NCBI GenBank assembly: GCA_023266165.1
Contig: JAHFRR010000006.1
Coordinates: 1-21,076, forward strand
Source of the DNA: Thiotrichales bacterium
GTDB taxonomy: Bacteria > Pseudomonadota > Gammaproteobacteria > Francisellales > CACEW01
Reading direction: 5' to 3'
Length of the DNA stretch: 21,076 nt
Part shown: positions 8,705 to 15,811 of the stretch, in pieces
Position numbering within the stretch: position 1 is the first letter of the stretch
Layout: each line of letters begins with the position of its first letter
Translations under genes and position numbers: made by a program
Notes under the pieces: generated by a model
Seen by the model: the letters and a program-made list of their open reading frames with translations, nothing else
Told to the model about the DNA's origin: nothing
Databases searched by the model: none

Positions 8705-9998
8705 CACAGCTAACCTCCACCAAATCCACATCAGATGCTGCCTCGAGGCGCTGCTGCAAAGCTCTATACAACGGAGTGACCAACCTCCAACTATCAGGTA
8801 TTTTGAAACAAAAGAAATCTCTTCGTATCATCAACGCTCCTTGTGCATCGCTCAAGTCATCCCCGTTTACCTCATCGGGAAAGTCTCGCAATAACTCACG
8901 CAGCCTCTCTTGCTTATCACTCTTCTCCCCCTTGTGCTCTAAATGACACAGGGCTAATTGCAGCATACAGCGATAAAGGCATGCCGGAGTCAATTCGCTA
9001 GAGAGAGAAACAAGCACTGCAAGGCGCTGTAAAAAAGGCTTTGGATCATCGATTTTTAAACGTGTGATATGCTCTCCTTGGAGTTCCAAAAATCCCTCTA
9101 CACAATGACGCAAATGCTCTTGTAAAGCAGGAAAATCCGAAGAAACTGGACAGTGCCGTTTTGACTGAGAGACTTGCAAACAGGGAGATTGGGCAGTGAG
9201 GGGCATCTCTAAAATAGTAAATAAACAGCGCTGCGCAAACAAAAACACGGTATCTGGCACAAACTGCGGAAAGGTATGGTAAAACAAACCTATCGTCTGT
9301 AAAATGTCAGTTCGATCATCTAAAAAATGAAAAGTAATAGGCCTTTCTGGATAGGTAGAGCCAAGATACTGCATCTGGGTATACAACAAAGAAATTTTGC
9401 TTGGATCATGCCAAACTCGCTCGGCTTCACACTCATTGTTTAAAATCGCAGTCCATTCTCGCCCAATCTGACCTGACGCCTTCAAGCTTTCAAAATTTAA
9501 CATCCCTTGGAGATCTGCCATCAAAAGCTTTTCACAGATAATTTCAACACGCTGAAGCTTTCCAGGCTCATTCAAATGCTCATTCAGATATTGGGCAATC
9601 CGCAACAGCACATGAACACTAGACTTAAGTCCAGCTGCAATTGCCTTTACATACCTCTTCGAGTGAACATGATTACTCCACTCGCATCCAAAGGTTTGTC
9701 GTAGACTCCCGGAAAGAAGTACTACCGTTAAGATACGTCCTTGGAAAATTTTCTCAAACTCTTGCCATGCTTGTAGAATCTGCCTGACAAGCCAAACAAG
9801 CAGCTGAGGATTGATTTCATCTACTCCCTCTAAGAGAGTAGCCCCATCTATATCAAGCGAAAACCCCAACATAGGAAGGCTCTCATCACTTTTAGTTTCC
9901 TTGATCACCAAGGCCCCTAGCTCTGGTGTTTCCGGTGACTCCTGAACTTTCTGAACAGTCTCATTGGGTTTATACTCATCACGATATTGATCTGGCAT
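8697..9998 (-). CDS. HAD-like protein of unknown function (paralogue B of a tandem pair)
   Basis: This 433-residue protein starts at the ATG at 9998, with GGGAG about eight bases upstream and 36 nt after the ileS stop. After a charged, probably disordered N-terminus (1-43), it shows FSLDIDG ending at 52 (HAD motif I, D49/D51), EINPQLL at 61-67, SGSLR at 96-100 (motif II), LLMADL at 158-163, FESLKASGQIGREW at 169-182, Lys201 in SKIS (motif III), and FLDDRTDI at 225-232 (motif IV). FPQFVPDTVFL follows and matches FPEWIPQNLLL in the neighbour. The C-terminal 180 residues are helical and diverged between the two proteins. It overlaps the downstream paralogue by 8 nt, so the pair is probably translated together. 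The enzyme substrate is unknown, and no signal peptide or membrane segment is visible. Confidence 0.8.
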   Translation of the reverse strand: MPDQYRDEYKPNETVQKVQESPETPELGALVIKETKSDESLPMLGFSLDIDGATLLEGVDEINPQLLVWLVRQILQAWQEFEKIFQGRILTVVLLSGSLRQTFGCEWSNHVHSKRYVKAIAAGLKSSVHVLLRIAQYLNEHLNEPGKLQRVEIICEKLLMADLQGMLNFESLKASGQIGREWTAILNNECEAERVWHDPSKISLLYTQMQYLGSTYPERPITFHFLDDRTDILQTIGLFYHTFPQFVPDTVFLFAQRCLFTILEMPLTAQSPCLQVSQSKRHCPVSSDFPALQEHLRHCVEGFLELQGEHITRLKIDDPKPFLQRLAVLVSLSSELTPACLYRCMLQLALCHLEHKGEKSDKQERLRELLRDFPDEVNGDDLSDAQGALMIRRDFFCFKIPDSWRLVTPLYRALQQRLEAASDVDLVEVSCDG

Positions 9999-10034
9999 CC
10001 TTGTTCTCCCTAATATCCCTATTCATTGTTGAGA

Positions 10035-12848
10035 TTACGCAAACCGCCGAACCTCATGCTCAGCGGGGTTTCCTGAAATATTTCCCACGCAGCGTCCACA
10101 CACGGTGGGATGCTCAAGGGTATTGCCAATATCGGGTTGATAGTGCCAACAGCGTTCGCATTTTTTATCTGGGCTGATCGCAATCTTCAAGCGAACCCCA
10201 GGGTGATCCAGCACCTGCGCGTCTTGCGGGGCAGCACTCAAAGGATGGAGTATCACTTGTGAGGTGATCATGACAAATCGCAGCTCCTCTCCCAACACAC
10301 GCAGTGCGTTAAAAAGAGGCTCGGAGGCATAAATCTCAACGATCGCCTGCAATCCGGATCCTAGTATTTTTTCAGCTCGAAGGGTTTCTAAGGCTTTGTT
10401 GACCAGGGCCTTGACTTCAATGATACAAGACCAGTCGATGTGAATTGACATCGATCCTGGCATCGTGATCCATTCAGCCAGAAACACACTCTCACATGAT
10501 CTCTCTCCAGGCATGCACGCCCAGATTTCTTCAGCAGTGAACGAACAAATGGGCGCTAACCAGCGCACCACATACTCCAGAACCCCCATCATCGCGTTTT
10601 GGGTGGATCGCCTGGCCAGACTATGGCGATGGCACGTGTATTGCCGATCTTTAATAATATCCAGATAAAAAGCGCCCAGCGTCTCTGAACAAAACAGGTG
10701 AATGTCCTGAACCACTTGATGAAATTGATAATCCTGATAGCTTGCACGAATGCGCTGATCGGTTTTCTGGGCTTCAGAGAGCACCCACTGATCCAGCGCA
10801 ATCCACTCTTCTTGCGCCAAGGTATGCGCAGCTGGATCAAACCCTGCAAGGTTCGCCAATAAAAATCTGACTGTGTTGCGAATGCGTCGATAGATATCTG
10901 TCGTGCGCGTTAAAATCTCTTTAGACAAGCTCATATCAAAGCGATAATCCGTGGAGGCCACCCACAAACGCATCACGTCTGCCCCCAAGGAATTTAAGAT
11001 TTCGTCGGGCTCGATGCCGTTACCCAAAGATTTTGACATCTTACGGCCTTGTGCATCCACCAAGAACCCATGGGTCACAACTTGTTTAAAAGGCGCCTGG
11101 CCCGATAAAGCCATAGAAGAGAGCAATGAAGTTTGAAACCACCCTCGGTGCTGATCAGATCCCTCGAGATAGAGATCTGCAGGGAAGCGCAGCTCAGGGC
11201 GTTGCTTCAAAACACAGAAGTGTGAAGCGCCTGAGTCAAACCAGACATCCAAGATATCAGGAACTTTTTCAAAAAGATCCGCATCAACACCCAAAAGCGA
11301 TTTCAAATCCAAGCTCGACCAAATCTCAACGCCCGATTTTTGGATTTTATCTGCAACCTGATACATCAAGTTGATGATATCCGGATGCAGTGCGCCCGTT
11401 TCTTTATGGATGATCAGACACAACGGTACACCCCAGAGCCGTTGGCGTGAGATACACCAGTCAGGCCGCTCTTGCACCATCGCAGTAATTCGATTTTGGC
11501 CTGACTCGGGCATCCATTGGACGTCTTGGATGGCGTTCAAAGCGCTGGATTTCAAATCCTTCTGTGTCATGCTGATAAACCACTGCGGCGTCGCCCGAAA
11601 AATCAAAGGCGTTTTATGACGCCAGCAGTGCGGATAGCTATGCACCATTTGGCTTTCATAGAATAAATGTCCTCGTGCTTTTAAGAGCGCTATAATCAGA
11701 GGATTGGCTTTTTCATAAAACACCCCTCCAAGACCATGGGGGGTATCGGGTGTGAAGCAGCCGTTGCTCATGATCGGGCACTTGGGCATCATCCCATATT
11801 TTTGGGCCGCCTCAAAATCCTCTTGGCCATGGGCAGGTGCAGTGTGCACAAGACCCGTCCCCGCAGTATCACTCACGTGATCCCCTAGAATGACAGGAAC
11901 TTCACGATCTTCAAAGGGATGGTGCAGCGTGAGATTTTCAAGAGAACTCCCCAAAAAACTGCCCATAATCTCAGGCGTTTGTGTGATCCCCAGCTCCAGG
12001 AGCACAGGTTCCAATCGAGCTTCAGCTAAAATGAGAGAGTGCCCACCCACACGCACCCATACGTAGCGCAACTCAGGGGAGACACACACCGCTTGGTTTG
12101 CAGGGAGTGTCCAGGGTGTCGTTGTCCAAATCACAGCAAAGATACGCTCATCTGAGCCTATTGTTTTTGAAAAAACGGTAGAAGACTTTTGAGAGGTTTG
12201 AACCTCAAACCCCACATACACCTGATGCGAGATCTTCTCACGATATTCTACTTCCGCTTCCGCCAGCGAAGATCCACACGCCGCACACCAATGCACAGGC
12301 TTAAAGCCCTTGTGCAGATGGCCATTTTCAACAATGCGCGCCAGAGCTCGCACCGTGTTGGCCTCATAGTCAAAATCCATGGTCAATGCCGGATGATCAA
12401 AATCCCCCAAAATCCCCATGCGCTCAAAGCCCGCGCGTTGTTTTTTTACTTGCTCGAAGGCAAACTCACGGCATTGTTTTCGAAAGAGATTCGGGTCTGT
12501 GGAAAGATTTTTACCTAATTTTTTCTCAACTTGCAGCTCAATAGGCAGACCATGGCAATCCCAGGTCGGAACAAACGGCGCATCATAACCCTCTAGGGTT
12601 TTACTCTTAACCACGATATCTTTTAACGTCTTGTTAATCGCATGACCCATATGGAGATCACCGTTGGCATACGGGGGGCCATCGTGCAAAATAAATTTCT
12701 CGCGCCCCGCCCTGGCCTGTCTCAGCGCTTGATAAAGCTTTTTCTCCTTCCAACGCTTGACGCTTTCAGGTTCGCGCACAGCCAGGTTGGCTTTCATCGA
12801 AAACGCTGTTTCAGGAAGATTTAAAGTAGATTTATAGTCTGTCACCAT
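10035..12848 (-). CDS. ileS: Isoleucine-tRNA ligase
   Basis: IleRS charges tRNA-Ile and hydrolyses mischarged valine in the cytosol. At 937 residues from the ATG at 12848 it matches the usual bacterial length, and the N-terminus MVTDYKSTLNLPETAFSM is typical. An upstream in-frame GTG at 12857 is possible but less likely. Visible signatures are PPYANGDLHMGH (HIGH-type motif at 66-69), DCHGLPIE, the editing-domain TTTPWTLPAN and HTAPAHGQEDF, KMSKS at 603-607, and a C-terminal zinc finger with CERC at 897-900 and CGRC at 917-920, found in the class with that zinc module. It is the first gene of the minus-strand run that continues through the HAD-like pair, lspA and the glycan cluster. A weak -10-like TATGAT lies at 12882-12887. 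Confidence 0.98.
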   Translation of the reverse strand: MVTDYKSTLNLPETAFSMKANLAVREPESVKRWKEKKLYQALRQARAGREKFILHDGPPYANGDLHMGHAINKTLKDIVVKSKTLEGYDAPFVPTWDCHGLPIELQVEKKLGKNLSTDPNLFRKQCREFAFEQVKKQRAGFERMGILGDFDHPALTMDFDYEANTVRALARIVENGHLHKGFKPVHWCAACGSSLAEAEVEYREKISHQVYVGFEVQTSQKSSTVFSKTIGSDERIFAVIWTTTPWTLPANQAVCVSPELRYVWVRVGGHSLILAEARLEPVLLELGITQTPEIMGSFLGSSLENLTLHHPFEDREVPVILGDHVSDTAGTGLVHTAPAHGQEDFEAAQKYGMMPKCPIMSNGCFTPDTPHGLGGVFYEKANPLIIALLKARGHLFYESQMVHSYPHCWRHKTPLIFRATPQWFISMTQKDLKSSALNAIQDVQWMPESGQNRITAMVQERPDWCISRQRLWGVPLCLIIHKETGALHPDIINLMYQVADKIQKSGVEIWSSLDLKSLLGVDADLFEKVPDILDVWFDSGASHFCVLKQRPELRFPADLYLEGSDQHRGWFQTSLLSSMALSGQAPFKQVVTHGFLVDAQGRKMSKSLGNGIEPDEILNSLGADVMRLWVASTDYRFDMSLSKEILTRTTDIYRRIRNTVRFLLANLAGFDPAAHTLAQEEWIALDQWVLSEAQKTDQRIRASYQDYQFHQVVQDIHLFCSETLGAFYLDIIKDRQYTCHRHSLARRSTQNAMMGVLEYVVRWLAPICSFTAEEIWACMPGERSCESVFLAEWITMPGSMSIHIDWSCIIEVKALVNKALETLRAEKILGSGLQAIVEIYASEPLFNALRVLGEELRFVMITSQVILHPLSAAPQDAQVLDHPGVRLKIAISPDKKCERCWHYQPDIGNTLEHPTVCGRCVGNISGNPAEHEVRRFA

Positions 12849-12881
12849 GCCGCACACCCAAGAGATTTGACAATACTGCGT

Positions 12882-12910
12882 ATCATACGCGAAATTAATT
12901 CCATGAGCCA
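12882..12910 (-). promoter_or_regulatory. Possible ileS promoter
   Basis: TATGAT at 12882-12887 on the minus strand matches the -10 consensus at five of six positions. A 17-nt spacer places TGGCTC at the -35, which is a poor match. The predicted start point would be about 27 nt before the ileS ATG. This is the only candidate seen for the whole minus-strand run down to position 1. Confidence 0.35.
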
Positions 12911-12992
12911 GCTGTGTTCAGTGTGCTCTCAGCAGGGCCGCCTCATGAAGACGGCACAAACCTAATAACCCAGGGAGGTCATTACTACGTGC

Positions 12993-13018
12993 CATTCACT
13001 ATCACACAAGAGTGAATG
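12993..13018. repeat. Short perfect inverted repeat (hairpin)
   Basis: CATTCACT at 12993-13000 and AGTGAATG at 13011-13018 are perfect reverse complements around a 10-nt loop. No T-run follows on either strand, so it does not look like an intrinsic terminator. It could be an operator for a dimeric regulator or part of a repeat remnant; function unknown. Confidence 0.45.
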
Positions 13019-13147
13019 ATTGGGATAGGTTTGAAAAGGAGATGCAATTTTTGCGCCATTCATTCTTATCGACAGTCGCCTCTTCCCTTGAGGTCTACGG
13101 CATGCATACATCTTCCTAACCTATTCAATTTAAATGACTTTATCATT

Positions 13148-13170
13148 CCCTCCTCCCTTGTGGAGGAGGG
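13148..13170. repeat. REP-like hairpin, nine-base-pair perfect stem
   Basis: CCCTCCTCC at 13148-13156 pairs perfectly with GGAGGAGGG at 13162-13170 around a CTTGT loop. It is followed at once by TTAGGGTGGAGGG. This architecture, with a purine-rich arm, a CTTGT loop and a following TTAGGGT-GAGGG tail, is common in short dispersed palindromic repeats of many proteobacterial genomes (known from memory). No T-tract follows. Confidence 0.7.
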
Positions 13171-13171
13171 T

Positions 13172-13390
13172 TAGGGTGGAGGGATGATTGTGCAGGGCTG
13201 TCCCATTAAAATGCATAATCCATGAGACCTCTCCTCAGCTCGTCGTCCTGATGCCACGCGCAGCGGGGCCGTCAGGAACCAGGATTCATAAGGCTTTCAC
13301 GAAAATCATAGCGCTGGACAAGGATTTTATCAATGAATTTTTTGATTATCTCATTCTGCATATTCTATCCAACACGTACCCTCCACCCTA
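13172..13390. repeat. Inverted pair of 12-base REP-like arms flanking about 195 bases
   Basis: TAGGGTGGAGGG at 13172-13183 and CCCTCCACCCTA at 13379-13390 are perfect reverse complements 195 nt apart. The right copy lacks the nine-base-pair hairpin present at the left, so it looks like a truncated second REP-like unit in opposite orientation, giving a BIME- or MITE-like composite. No transposase and no target-site duplication are evident. Confidence 0.55.
13246..13277. repeat. Imperfect stem-loop inside the repeat composite
   Basis: TCCTGATG at 13246-13253 can pair with CGTCAGGA at 13270-13277, with one G-T wobble, around a GC-rich interior. Downstream ACCAGGATTC adds to the resemblance to the TCCTGA...TCAGGA dispersed repeats seen in many intracellular and free-living proteobacteria. 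The copy number in this genome cannot be judged from one window. Confidence 0.45.
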
Positions 13391-13406
13391 GTCTCAGATT
13401 TCTCTA

Positions 13407-13435
13407 TATGAATTCTCAAAAGACAGCGCTATAAT
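13407..13435 (+). promoter_or_regulatory. Possible promoter of the dipeptidase-like gene
   Basis: A perfect TATAAT lies at 13430-13435, 32 nt before the ATG at 13468. The -35 at 17-nt spacing (TATGAA) is weak, so the call rests on the -10 and its position. GAGAAC upstream of the ATG may act as a weak ribosome binding site. Confidence 0.45.
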
Positions 13436-13467
13436 ATTGTACCCCTAAGATTTTTGAGAACAAAGCC

Positions 13468-14529
13468 ATGAGCAACATTGCTCCCCAAGATATGATGAAA
13501 AACGCCTTGATATGCGATCTCGCGTTTGGATTTGAGCCTGAAATTGAATTCCATGGGAATAAGTGGGATGTGCTCGATGAATATCGCACGGCGGGTTTGT
13601 CCTATATTTCTTTGCATGTGGCAGTTGATACGACGTCTCTAGAAACCACTGTGAAGTATATCGCGACAGTCAGCCAAAAAATCACTCATTCAGACAAGTA
13701 TCTCTTGGTTGAAACCGTAGAAGATATTCTGAAAGCTAAGCAATTGAAAAAACTGGGGGTATGCCTGGTTTTTCAAGGGGCAAACCCCATTGCAAAAAGT
13801 CTGGACATGCTTGACTTGTATTACAAAATAGGTGTAAGAAGCATGATTCTATACTACAACACCCGGAACTTTATCGGTGATGGCTGTGCCGAAACCCGTG
13901 ATGCAGGTTTGAGTTTATTTGGCAAAAAAGTGATTGCGCGTATGAACCAGGTCGGGCTCTTGATTGATTGCTCCCACACGGGTTATAAAACGGCGATGGA
14001 GATCATCGAGCACTCGAGGCAGCCTGTGATTTTCTCTCACTCGAATGCTTATGCCGTGAAAAACCATGCCAGAAATATCAAAGACGATTTAATCCAAGCT
14101 ATCGCTGCCAGCGGTGGATTGGTGGGTATCAGTGGTGTTGGCGTCCTGTTGGGCGGTGAAGATCACATTGTGCAGCGCATCGCAGACCACATGGAGCATA
14201 TAATTCAATTAGTGGGTGTTGAGCATGTTGCCCTGGGCAGCGATAGGATCTACTTCCCAAATACTATCGCCAACGTATTACAAGCAAACCCAGTGCTCTA
14301 TCCGCAAGAGTATGATGTCATGAAAGTCAGCAATCCTCCGAAATGGACATCCTTTCAACCCACGCAAATCCCTGACCTGATTGAGGCGTTATTCAAGCGT
14401 CATTTGACAGAGTCTGATATCAAGAAGATTCTCGGAGAGAATTACCTGCGGGTTGCAAGACAGGTCTGGAGAACAGCGCCTACCCATCATGAAGCCTCAG
14501 ATCTTCAAACTGCTGGCATTGGGGGTTGA
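13468..14529 (+). CDS. Membrane dipeptidase-like protein (peptidase family M19), altered metal site
   Basis: This 353-residue protein follows the M19 (renal dipeptidase) layout: LDEYRTAGLSYISLHV near the N-terminus, YYKIGVRSMILYYNTRNFIGDG at about 118-139, GLSLFGKKVIARMNQVGLLIDCSH at 147-170 (H170), IFSHSNAYAVKNHARNI at 188-204 (H191), GGLVGIS, and HVALGSDR at 253-260 (D259). M19 enzymes are TIM-barrel dizinc hydrolases. The usual N-terminal HxD/N ligand motif is not visible, with ALICDLAFGF (13-22) in its place, and the bridging Glu appears as Gln103 in VFQGAN, a replacement I recall in some FQ-type family members. Activity may therefore be altered or lost. It has its own promoter candidate and converges on, and overlaps by 50 nt, the carbonic anhydrase gene. 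No signal peptide is visible. Confidence 0.85.
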   Translation: MSNIAPQDMMKNALICDLAFGFEPEIEFHGNKWDVLDEYRTAGLSYISLHVAVDTTSLETTVKYIATVSQKITHSDKYLLVETVEDILKAKQLKKLGVCLVFQGANPIAKSLDMLDLYYKIGVRSMILYYNTRNFIGDGCAETRDAGLSLFGKKVIARMNQVGLLIDCSHTGYKTAMEIIEHSRQPVIFSHSNAYAVKNHARNIKDDLIQAIAASGGLVGISGVGVLLGGEDHIVQRIADHMEHIIQLVGVEHVALGSDRIYFPNTIANVLQANPVLYPQEYDVMKVSNPPKWTSFQPTQIPDLIEALFKRHLTESDIKKILGENYLRVARQVWRTAPTHHEASDLQTAGIGG

Positions 14530-15142
14530 AGCGAATCACCTGCCCTGTCGCCAGATCAAAATGCCAAGCGTGAAGGGTTAAAAGCCCCTGGTTAACGCGC
14601 TCGACGATCCATGGGAAGGTTTTGAGGTTATTGAGAGAGGCAATCAGCGAATATTCGCAGCAATGCTTTTCTTGCATAGGCTGAGAGGTATGGAGCTGCA
14701 GCGCTTTCTCACGGGCATCCCAGGCGATATCCATCCATTTCGACATAAAGCCCTGATCTGGCGCAGACACTGCCATGCCTTCATTCAATAGCGCTTGAAT
14801 GCCTCCACAATGGCTATGCCCCAGCACAATCACGTGCTCCACTCGCAAAAAGCATACGGCAAACTCCAGCGCAGCGCTGGTACCATGGTGCATTCCATCG
14901 TTTTCATAGGGAGGAACTAAGTTGGCAACGTTACGCACCACAAAAACTTCCCCAGGGGAATAATTGAAAATCGTTGCAGGATCCACACGGGAATCGCTAC
15001 ACGCGACAATCATCGTTTTAGGCGCTTGACCGTTCTCCACTAGATCTCGATACAGCGCACGATCACGCTTATTGTGAGACTTGAAAAACTTTTCATGGAA
15101 GACGCCATATCCTTGCATCAAGCGCTCAATCACGGTTGACAT
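14480..15142 (-). CDS. Beta-class carbonic anhydrase
   Basis: The enzyme interconverts carbon dioxide and bicarbonate in the cytosol, supplying bicarbonate for carboxylases. The frame extends to 15235, but I chose the ATG at 15142, preceded by GAGAGGG a few bases upstream, giving 220 residues, normal for the bacterial beta class. Zinc ligands are visible: Cys48 in ACSDSRV with the Asp50/Arg52 dyad, and His109/Cys112 in GHSHCGG. RNVANLVPPYENDG and HHGTSAALEFAV are also typical. It is monocistronic, with a promoter candidate at 15191-15218, divergent from the rhodanese operon. Its 3' end overlaps the dipeptidase-like gene by 50 nt on the other strand. Confidence 0.95.
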   Translation of the reverse strand: MSTVIERLMQGYGVFHEKFFKSHNKRDRALYRDLVENGQAPKTMIVACSDSRVDPATIFNYSPGEVFVVRNVANLVPPYENDGMHHGTSAALEFAVCFLRVEHVIVLGHSHCGGIQALLNEGMAVSAPDQGFMSKWMDIAWDAREKALQLHTSQPMQEKHCCEYSLIASLNNLKTFPWIVERVNQGLLTLHAWHFDLATGQVIRFNPQCQQFEDLRLHDG

Positions 15143-15190
15143 GAACCCTCTCACTCCAAAACGATCAATATTCATCGAAAACACAGTGAG

Positions 15191-15218
15191 AGTATAACGT
15201 GTTGGCTTGAAGATGCAA
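15191..15218 (-). promoter_or_regulatory. Possible carbonic anhydrase promoter
   Basis: On the minus strand, TTGCAT (15213-15218), a 16-nt spacer and TATACT (15191-15196) form a sigma-70-like pair. It lies 48 nt before the chosen ATG at 15142, within the divergent region shared with the rhodanese operon. Confidence 0.45.
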
Positions 15219-15246
15219 TAGAGAGAAAATTTCAAGCGTCTTGCTC

Positions 15247-15275
15247 TGGATTCTTGATGCGCTTCCTCGTATAAT
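15247..15275 (+). promoter_or_regulatory. Possible promoter of the rhodanese-grxC-secB-gpsA operon
   Basis: TATAAT at 15270-15275 is a perfect -10, and TGGATT at 17-nt spacing is a mediocre -35. The ATG at 15311 follows 35 nt later with AAGGCAGG as ribosome binding site. Confidence 0.5.
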
Positions 15276-15310
15276 CCAGATCCAAAATAAATTTCTAAGG
15301 CAGGTTTCTC

Positions 15311-15811
15311 ATGTCAGATCTGATGCTCCTGATACATCAAAATATAGCGCTGGTCAGCGCGCTCGTTGTGGCGGTGGCCGCACTCGTTGTTTTTGAACGT
15401 GTATTTGCCAAGCGGGGTGTGAAAGAACTTTCTAGCATGGAAGCGACCTTGAAGATCAAGCAAAAAAAATCGCTGGTGTTGGATATCCGTGAAAGCGCTG
15501 AGTTTATCAAAGGCCATATTGCACAAAGCAAAAATCTTTTGACCGTCGAAGTGCCTGCAAAAATGAAGTCGCTTGCAAAAACACTCGACGCCCCGATCCT
15601 CGTGATCTGCAGCTCAGGGATCAGCGCCTTATCCATTGCCCGTAAGATTCATAAGGCAGGATATACAGATGTGAGTATTTTAAAAGGCGGTATTCAGGGC
15701 TGGATCAAAGAGCACTTGCCCTTGGTGACCCCTGCAGAGCCTTTACCGAAAGCCGCTTCATCTAAAAAGCGAGAAAAGCTAAAAAGCGAGAACAACAATG
15801 GCGCACATTGA
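15311..15811 (+). CDS. Membrane-anchored rhodanese-domain protein (YibN-like)
   Basis: This 166-residue protein has one N-terminal membrane helix (about 10-30) followed by a cytosolic single rhodanese domain: LVLDIRESAEFIKGHI at 55-70, and the active-site loop ICSSGISA with Cys100 that would carry a persulfide. ILKGGIQGWIKEHLPLV closes the domain, and a lysine-rich tail follows. Its layout and position directly before grxC, secB and gpsA match E. coli YibN, a membrane rhodanese. The ATG has AAGGCAGG at good spacing. The stop codon lies 14 nt inside grxC, suggesting translational coupling. The sulfur acceptor is unknown. Confidence 0.9.
   Translation: MSDLMLLIHQNIALVSALVVAVAALVVFERVFAKRGVKELSSMEATLKIKQKKSLVLDIRESAEFIKGHIAQSKNLLTVEVPAKMKSLAKTLDAPILVICSSGISALSIARKIHKAGYTDVSILKGGIQGWIKEHLPLVTPAEPLPKAASSKKREKLKSENNNGAH

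Larger units (their letters stand above)
12849..13467. other. Non-coding stretch between ileS and the dipeptidase-like gene
   Basis: This 619-nt stretch separates two divergent genes and holds no convincing gene. A 67-codon frame at 13188-13391 lies inside the repeat region and has no homology I recognise or ribosome binding site. A 25-codon frame at 13042 starts right on top of an AGGAG, so its spacing is wrong. What it does hold is a promoter candidate on each side, a short hairpin (12993-13018), a purine/pyrimidine hairpin with an inverted partial copy (13148-13390) and a second stem-loop between the two copies. Together these suggest accumulated REP-like repeats. Confidence 0.6.

Noticed and set aside
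12849..12960. T-box or other amino-acid riboswitch leader for ileS
   Set aside because: No T-box sequence or antiterminator-type structure is visible, and T-boxes are not expected in a gammaproteobacterium.
13042..13119. 25-codon frame after AAAAGGAG
   Set aside because: The AGGAG directly abuts the ATG, so spacing is unsuitable, and nothing else supports a gene.
13188..13391. 67-codon frame inside the repeat composite
   Set aside because: No ribosome binding site, sequence made largely of repeat arms, and no family resemblance.
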